DNA from: Chrysochromulina tobinii
Taxonomy: Eukaryota > Haptophyta > Prymnesiales > Chrysochromulinaceae
DNA length: 22,474 nt
Direction of reading: 5' to 3'
Assembly: GCA_001275005.1 (NCBI GenBank)
Contig: JWZX01002831.1
Coordinates: 1-22,474, forward strand
Shown here: piece by piece, positions 17,952 through 22,474 of the stretch
How positions within the stretch are numbered: position 1 is the stretch's first letter
Layout of the letters: the number at the start of each line of letters is the position of its first letter
The notes under the pieces: model-generated
What the model was told of the DNA's origin: nothing
The model's database searches: none
What the model saw: only the letters and a program-made list of their open reading frames with translations
Position numbers and translations under genes: made by a program

Positions 17952-20900
17952 ATGTCTTCCAAGCCTTCCAGGCCGTCGTCAGCAGGCTCGGCGAGCAAGC
18001 CATGGGAAGGACAGCTCGCAGGCCTCGCCAACGTTCTTAGCGACTCTCAGCATGCCACCCTCGATCTCGCGGTGCCTCCGCAGCCTGCGCCCGTGCCATG
18101 CTATGCGCAGCCCAAGCGGCCACACCCTCCTATGCCACCCACCATCCTCTTGGCATCGGCCACCGCAGATCAGACTCGCGTACGAGTGCTCTCGCCGCGC
18201 ATGCAGCTCGTCGTCAAAGCCGCCGCCGCCGTCGCTGCGAATCACGTGAGGAGTGTGGTGCACGTGCGAGGCGTGCGCGAGGCGCAACGGACCGCGCGGC
18301 CGTCGAGCGCTCCCGTCTCGAGGGAGCCCCCATCGTCGCACGTGCCCGCAGCTGCCCGCACCGCCGCCGAGGCGGCCGCCGCGCCGGCGCCGGCTGACAG
18401 CGGCCAGCTCGGCCAGCTCGTCGTCGGCCAGTTCGGCCATCACCTGCCCGCCACCGCCCGCACGAGCGGCGAGCACCAGCGCCTATGGAAGCACAAGTGG
18501 CGCTCGAAGCAGAGCGCGCGCGATCGGGGCGACGCGCAGTTTTTCGAGCAGGTCAAGGCGCTGACAGACAGGGACACTCAGATCAGGGGTAGCCAGTATT
18601 CGGCCTTCCGCGACTTGGGCAACGAGCGGCAGAACGAGCTGCTGCTGCTGCAGAGCGAGCTGCAGCTGCTGCGCCAGCAGGTGCGCGCGGATGGTGGAGA
18701 GAGCGAGAGGCAGCATGCGCGCATCGCCGAGCTCGAGCAGCAAGCGTCACTCGCCGAGGCACAGGCCGAGGACGAGGAGGAGTATACCCTATGCGTGCAG
18801 TACATGCGTGCGCGTCTGTCGAAGCGGCGGCCTCACCTCGAGAAACGCCTCGCCTTCCTTCGCTCGAAGCTGATCGTGGCGGCGGTGGACCACCAGAGGC
18901 TCAAGGAGGTGATGGAGGTCGCGCTCGCGTACGAAGGACGCATCGCCGAGCAGCTCGTCGAAGCAAAGGAGCGTGCTGCTGCACAGCGCGTCGCCAACGA
19001 CGAGCGTCGCAACAAGCTGCGGGATGAGCTAGCGGACTCGAGTACAGCGCGTCGAGTGCGCCAGATCGAGGCGATGAAGCAGCGCCCAGGTGGTGCGAAT
19101 GAGCTGGTGATGGCCGGTCTGAAGCAGATGGTGCAGCTCGAGCACCACGAGGGGCGGGTGAGTGAAATATGAGTGCCCTCTGAGTGCCCTCTGAGTGACC
19201 TTTGTGTGCCCTGTGAGTGCCCTCTGAGTGACCTCTGAGTGCCCTCCGAGTGCCTTCGAGTACCTCTGAGTGTCCCTCGTGGAGCATCTCGATGCATCTC
19301 GATGGCCAGGTCGACCTGGCCCACGACCAGGAGCGCGCGGCGCGCAAGGCGGATGCAAAGTACGAGGCGGGAATGGCGCAGGCCGAAGCACGCCGAAAGG
19401 AGAGTTGCGTCTCGCCGGTGCTCCATATGCAGCAGAGGCAAGCGGGGCATAAGAAGGAGGCGTGGGAGAAGCTGTGCGTGATCGCGGACAGCGAGTCGCT
19501 CAAGGGCGTGCTCGAGTTTTGGGAGGAGAGTGTGGACACGCGCGCGACGCTTGACCAGCTCGAAAACGACCGCTCGTTCAACAAGCAGTTCTTCATCAAC
19601 CAGCTGGGCAAGCTCGAGGCGACGCTGCACGACCAGCGCGAGTCGAACACAGAGGCGCGCAAGGCTTTCGACGACCATCTGGATGCGATCGCGCGCAAGC
19701 ACGCTGCCGCCCTCGACCTCGTGCGGGTGTGGACGCGCCGTTGTGAGCGCATCGAGACCCTCTCAAATGACGCCAGCACGATCCTCAACCGCGTGGCGGT
19801 GGCGCTGACGAGTGCCGCGGTGGTGGAGCGCGTGCCCTATGCAGCGTCCAAAGAGCTACGCACCAAGGGGAGGTCGATCGATGAGATGGCCCAGGCGCTC
19901 GTGGTGCTCAGTGCGCCTACCGTTGCCAAGGTGGCCCGGTTCAGCCTCTCGGAGGTCGCGCTCGAGACGCGGGGTGAGGCTGATGACGTGGAGAGGAGGA
20001 GCGACGAGGGCGACGACGGCGACGCGAAGAGCGACACGGGCAACGGGAGCCACGTGGAGAGCGAGGGGGGGAAGGCCCGAAGTCAACTCTCAGATCGGCA
20101 GAGCTTCGTCGGCAAGAAGGCGCGACAGTCGGAGGTGCACTCCGAGTCGGGAGCGAAATCGACGACCAGCTCAACGACAAGGCGGAGCCGCCGCGCCACC
20201 TTCTCGGAGAAGCAGCCGGCCATGTCGGAGTATTCGAGAGGGAGCGGCAACGGTCGTCCCACACGAGATGGCACCTTGTACTCGGCGAGTGTGTACGGCG
20301 GTGGGCGCAACCCCTCCACCCAGGTGCGTCAGGCGCGCATCCCCGTGGGCGTCCAGATCCTCCTCGGCATGTTGGGCGATGACGAAGTGGGCGCCCAAGA
20401 CGGCGCTCCCAAGCGCGTGCGTGTACGTGAGGAGGATCTCCTGTCTGCCCAAGCGACACTCCTGTCGGGCACGTGCGAGTTTGGTCTAGGTGTGCTGCTC
20501 GAGCAGATGAGAGAAGACGTGAGCGACGAGGCGCTTGCGACCGCGCAGCCGCCCGCGCCGGCGCTCGTGCAGATCGATGGCAAGGGACAGAAGACGCTCT
20601 CGACGAACATGCGCCTGCCCATGCATCTGCCCCACAGGGAGCTCGTCGAGGCGGAGCGCAAGCTCGCGCAGCTGCTGCACTCGAACACCGCCGCCGACGA
20701 GAGCTCGCCCCTCGGGCTGACTACCAGCGAGGCCGAGAGGAATGCGCTGCGCGACGAGATGCGACATGCGATGCAACAGGAAGAGGCGCGCCTTCGAGCC
20801 CTCGAGGAAGCCGAGCGGGCGGCCGAGGAGGCCGAGGAGGCCGAGATCGCCGCCGAGATTGCCGCCGAAGCCAAACGGTCGCTCGAAGAGGCGGAGGAGG

Positions 20901-21448
20901 CGGAGGAGGCGGAGGCGTTCGGCACGGCGTCGGGTGGCAGATACGGCGGTGCGGCAGGCAAGCGCGCCGTTGGTGGCGGGCTGCGCCGAGGCCGAAGCAC
21001 CGGCGCCTTGGCCGCCCCGGCGAACGACTTTGACTACCGGGGTGTCGACGTGGCGGGCCGTTTGGAGATGAAGCTCAAGGAGCTCAGGCTGCTCGTCGAC
21101 AAGTTAGGCACGGAGGAGGCGTACAAGCGCGCCAATTACAAGCCACCGCCCGCCCAGCCCAAGGGCGCCAAGGAGGGCGGCGCAGGCGGCGAGCCTGCCA
21201 CCGCCCCGATTGCGGCGCGGGCGGCCTCGACACGCAACGTCGAACGACCATGGAGCGCCGCTGACACGCAGGGTCCCGGGCCGGCGCCTGGCGCCGACGA
21301 GTCGTCTAGCAAGGAGGGCGCCTCCAAAACCTCGGTCCTCCGACCCGCGCCCCCGCCGCCGCGCCCGTCGACAGCGACGGCAGGGCAGCTGGCGTCCTCT
21401 CGACCGCGCAAGCTCACGATCACGAGCCAAGGCGGCGCTAAAAGGTAG
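17952..21448 (+). CDS. Long coiled-coil protein, possibly axonemal, 2 exons
   Basis: Exons 17952-19157 and 19310-21448 give 1114 aa; the start is the first ATG (MSSKPSRPSSAGS), following an open but ATG-less stretch. The N-terminal 150 residues are Pro/Ala-rich and disordered. From about 170 to 560 the protein is mostly heptad-rich coiled coil (RNELLLLQSEL-like NELLLLQSELQLLRQQV, ERQHARIAELEQQ, LKGVLEFWEESVDTRATLDQLENDRSFNKQFFINQLGKLEATLHDQ). A Ser/Arg-rich linker follows, then a second Ala/Glu coiled coil (EEARLRALEEAERAAEEAEEA) and a Pro-rich tail. The FWEE...FINQLGKLE region recalls coiled-coil proteins of ciliary docking complexes, but I cannot assign a specific one. The intron 19158-19309 (CGG|GTGAGT to GGCCAG|GTCGAC, phase 0) removes a stop and a minisatellite. 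A structural cytoskeletal role is the safest statement. Confidence 0.75.
19171..19278 (+). repeat. 11-bp minisatellite (GAGTGCCCTCT), 10 units, within an intron
   Basis: Ten consecutive units of 10-11 bp can be read from 19171 to 19278, with the consensus GAGTGCCCTCT and variants GAGTGACCTCT, GTGTGCCCTGT and GAGTGCCTTC. The array starts 13 nt after the GTGAGT donor and shares its GAGTG core, so it could have expanded from the donor. Confidence 0.92.
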
Positions 21449-21707
21449 ACCTTTCTCGGATAGGCGCTCGTCGAGCTTTATGCTCGTTTTCGCGTACTTA
21501 TTTCGTGAATACTTTTGTAACGCCCTTCGTTAACGCTTGTTAGCTAAATGGTTGCCTCGATGGTTGCCCGACCCGGACGTGGTCACACACCGCATCACTT
21601 GCATCTGTCGATCTGAACACAGCCACCCGTATCGTCGTACGTCGAGACTCCGCGAGTCGTCGCGGCGAGCCCCGCCCACGCCCTCACGCGCTCCCGTGGG
21701 CACTACT

Positions 21708-22474
21708 CTACGAGGAGCGCCGCGACGACGCGCGCCGCTTGGGCGCGCGCTGCCCCTCCTCGTCGTCTTCATCCTCGCCCTCCTCACCAGCACGCCCTCG
21801 CTTCTTGGCCTTGAGCTGCTGCCGCAGCGCCTCAATCTCCGCCTCCGCCTCCGCCTTGGCGGCCGCCATCGCCGCCATTGCCGCCTCCGCCTCCGCCTTC
21901 GCCTCCGCCTTCGCCGCCTCCGCCTCCGCCTTCGCCTCCGCCTTCGCCGCCTCCGCCTCCGCCTTCGCCTCCGCCTTCGCCGTTGCCATGGCGGCCGCTG
22001 CCTTCTCCTCGGCCTCGGCAGCCGCGCCGGCCATGCGCGCCGCCATCTGCTCGGCCATCCGATCGAGCTCTGCCTCGTGCTCCTCGATGCGCCGCCGCAG
22101 GTTGAGGTTTGGCACCAGCGCCGTACTGAGCGTCGCGCGCGTGAGCGGGCTGATGGGGTGCGGGCCGCGGAGGACCTCCTCAATCGCGCTGCGCTCGTAA
22201 GAATGCCCATCGGATGCGACCACTGGATCCTTCATCTTGTCGTACGTGATCGGGCATGTGAAATCAGCAGGCAACACCACGTTCAGCCCGACGGACTCGC
22301 GCCGCGCGCGCCGCGTCGCAGCCGTCCGCAGCTCAACGAGCCGCAAGTGCACACGTGCTGTCACCGCCTCATCTGTCGTGCCCATGGCCGTCGCCATCGC
22401 CAGCGCCGCCTCCAGTGCAGCAGCATCCTCGCCCGCCTCGGTGCGCTGCAGCCGCTCCGTCGCAACTGAGCGGA
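21708..22474 (-). CDS. U-box protein with hendecad coiled coil (5' open at window edge)
   Basis: The stop is at 21708. An ATG occurs at 22397, but the frame stays open and helical up to the window edge (TERLQRTEAGEDAAALEAALAMATAMG), so the real start may lie outside. Visible protein: a helical N-terminal segment, then a U-box at about residues 45-108 counted from the 22397 ATG (DFTCPITYDKMKDPVVASDG, HSYERSAIEEVL, PISPLTRATL, LVPNLNLRRRIEEHE). U-boxes recruit E2 enzymes, so a ubiquitin ligase role is likely. The C-terminal part is an Ala/Lys/Glu helix built from three exact 11-residue repeats, then an acidic patch (EEGEDEDDEEG) and a basic tail (PKRRASSRRSS) that could be a nuclear signal. It converges on the coiled-coil gene with a 259-bp gap. 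Confidence 0.85.
   Translation of the reverse strand, partial: RSVATERLQRTEAGEDAAALEAALAMATAMGTTDEAVTARVHLRLVELRTAATRRARRESVGLNVVLPADFTCPITYDKMKDPVVASDGHSYERSAIEEVLRGPHPISPLTRATLSTALVPNLNLRRRIEEHEAELDRMAEQMAARMAGAAAEAEEKAAAAMATAKAEAKAEAEAAKAEAKAEAEAAKAEAKAEAEAAMAAMAAAKAEAEAEIEALRQQLKAKKRGRAGEEGEDEDDEEGQRAPKRRASSRRSS
21880..21978 (-). repeat. Three perfect 33-bp tandem repeats encoding an 11-residue coiled-coil unit
   Basis: Perfect 33-bp copies lie at 21880-21912, 21913-21945 and 21946-21978 on a finer six-base CTCCGC/CTTCGC background. On the minus strand each encodes EAKAEAEAAKA in some phase, a hendecad. The flanking sequence extends the same pattern imperfectly. Confidence 0.95.

Overview
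This is eukaryotic nuclear DNA. It is GC-rich, has short spliceosomal introns (about 100-157 nt) and single genes on alternating strands, and carries no bacterial operons, tRNA, rRNA or CRISPR arrays. The gene content fits a unicellular GC-rich alga or protist: Rab6, an SPX protein, a U-box protein, a plant-type GH3 beta-xylosidase with a WSC domain, a PAPS-reductase-type FAD synthase, and a coiled-coil protein of axonemal flavour. I favour a haptophyte-like alga because of the GC bias, repeat-filled introns and GC-AG introns. That is inference; the taxon cannot be fixed from this window.

Layout. 1-648 (+): 3' end of an unrecognised low-complexity gene. 984-1841 (+): PDZ-domain protein. 2114-8014 (-): a five-exon gene for a predicted 1805-aa protein that joins a PfkB/ribokinase-like domain, weak ankyrin-like repeats, a protein kinase-like domain and a C-terminal CHAT caspase-like protease domain. 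8206-9189 (-): proline/glutamine-rich protein. 9445-12276 (+): WSC + GH3 beta-xylosidase, two exons. 12545-13317 (+): Rab6-type GTPase, two exons. 13856-14752 (-): FAD synthase-like enzyme. 15007-16406 or further upstream (-): acidic multi-exon protein of unknown family. 16841-17734 (+): SPX protein with a C-terminal membrane segment. 17952-21448 (+): long coiled-coil protein, two exons. 21708-22474 (-): U-box protein with a hendecad repeat, open at the window edge.

Exon joins were worked out by hand from frame, splice dinucleotides and, where possible, family continuity. Two introns are best explained as GC-AG and a third may be. Most introns carry their own private minisatellite next to the donor site.

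The genes are not an operon and show no common pathway. The strongest novelty is the sugar-kinase-fold / ankyrin / protein kinase / CHAT fusion, which reads as a one-polypeptide sensor-signalling-protease device. Its function is inferred from domains only.
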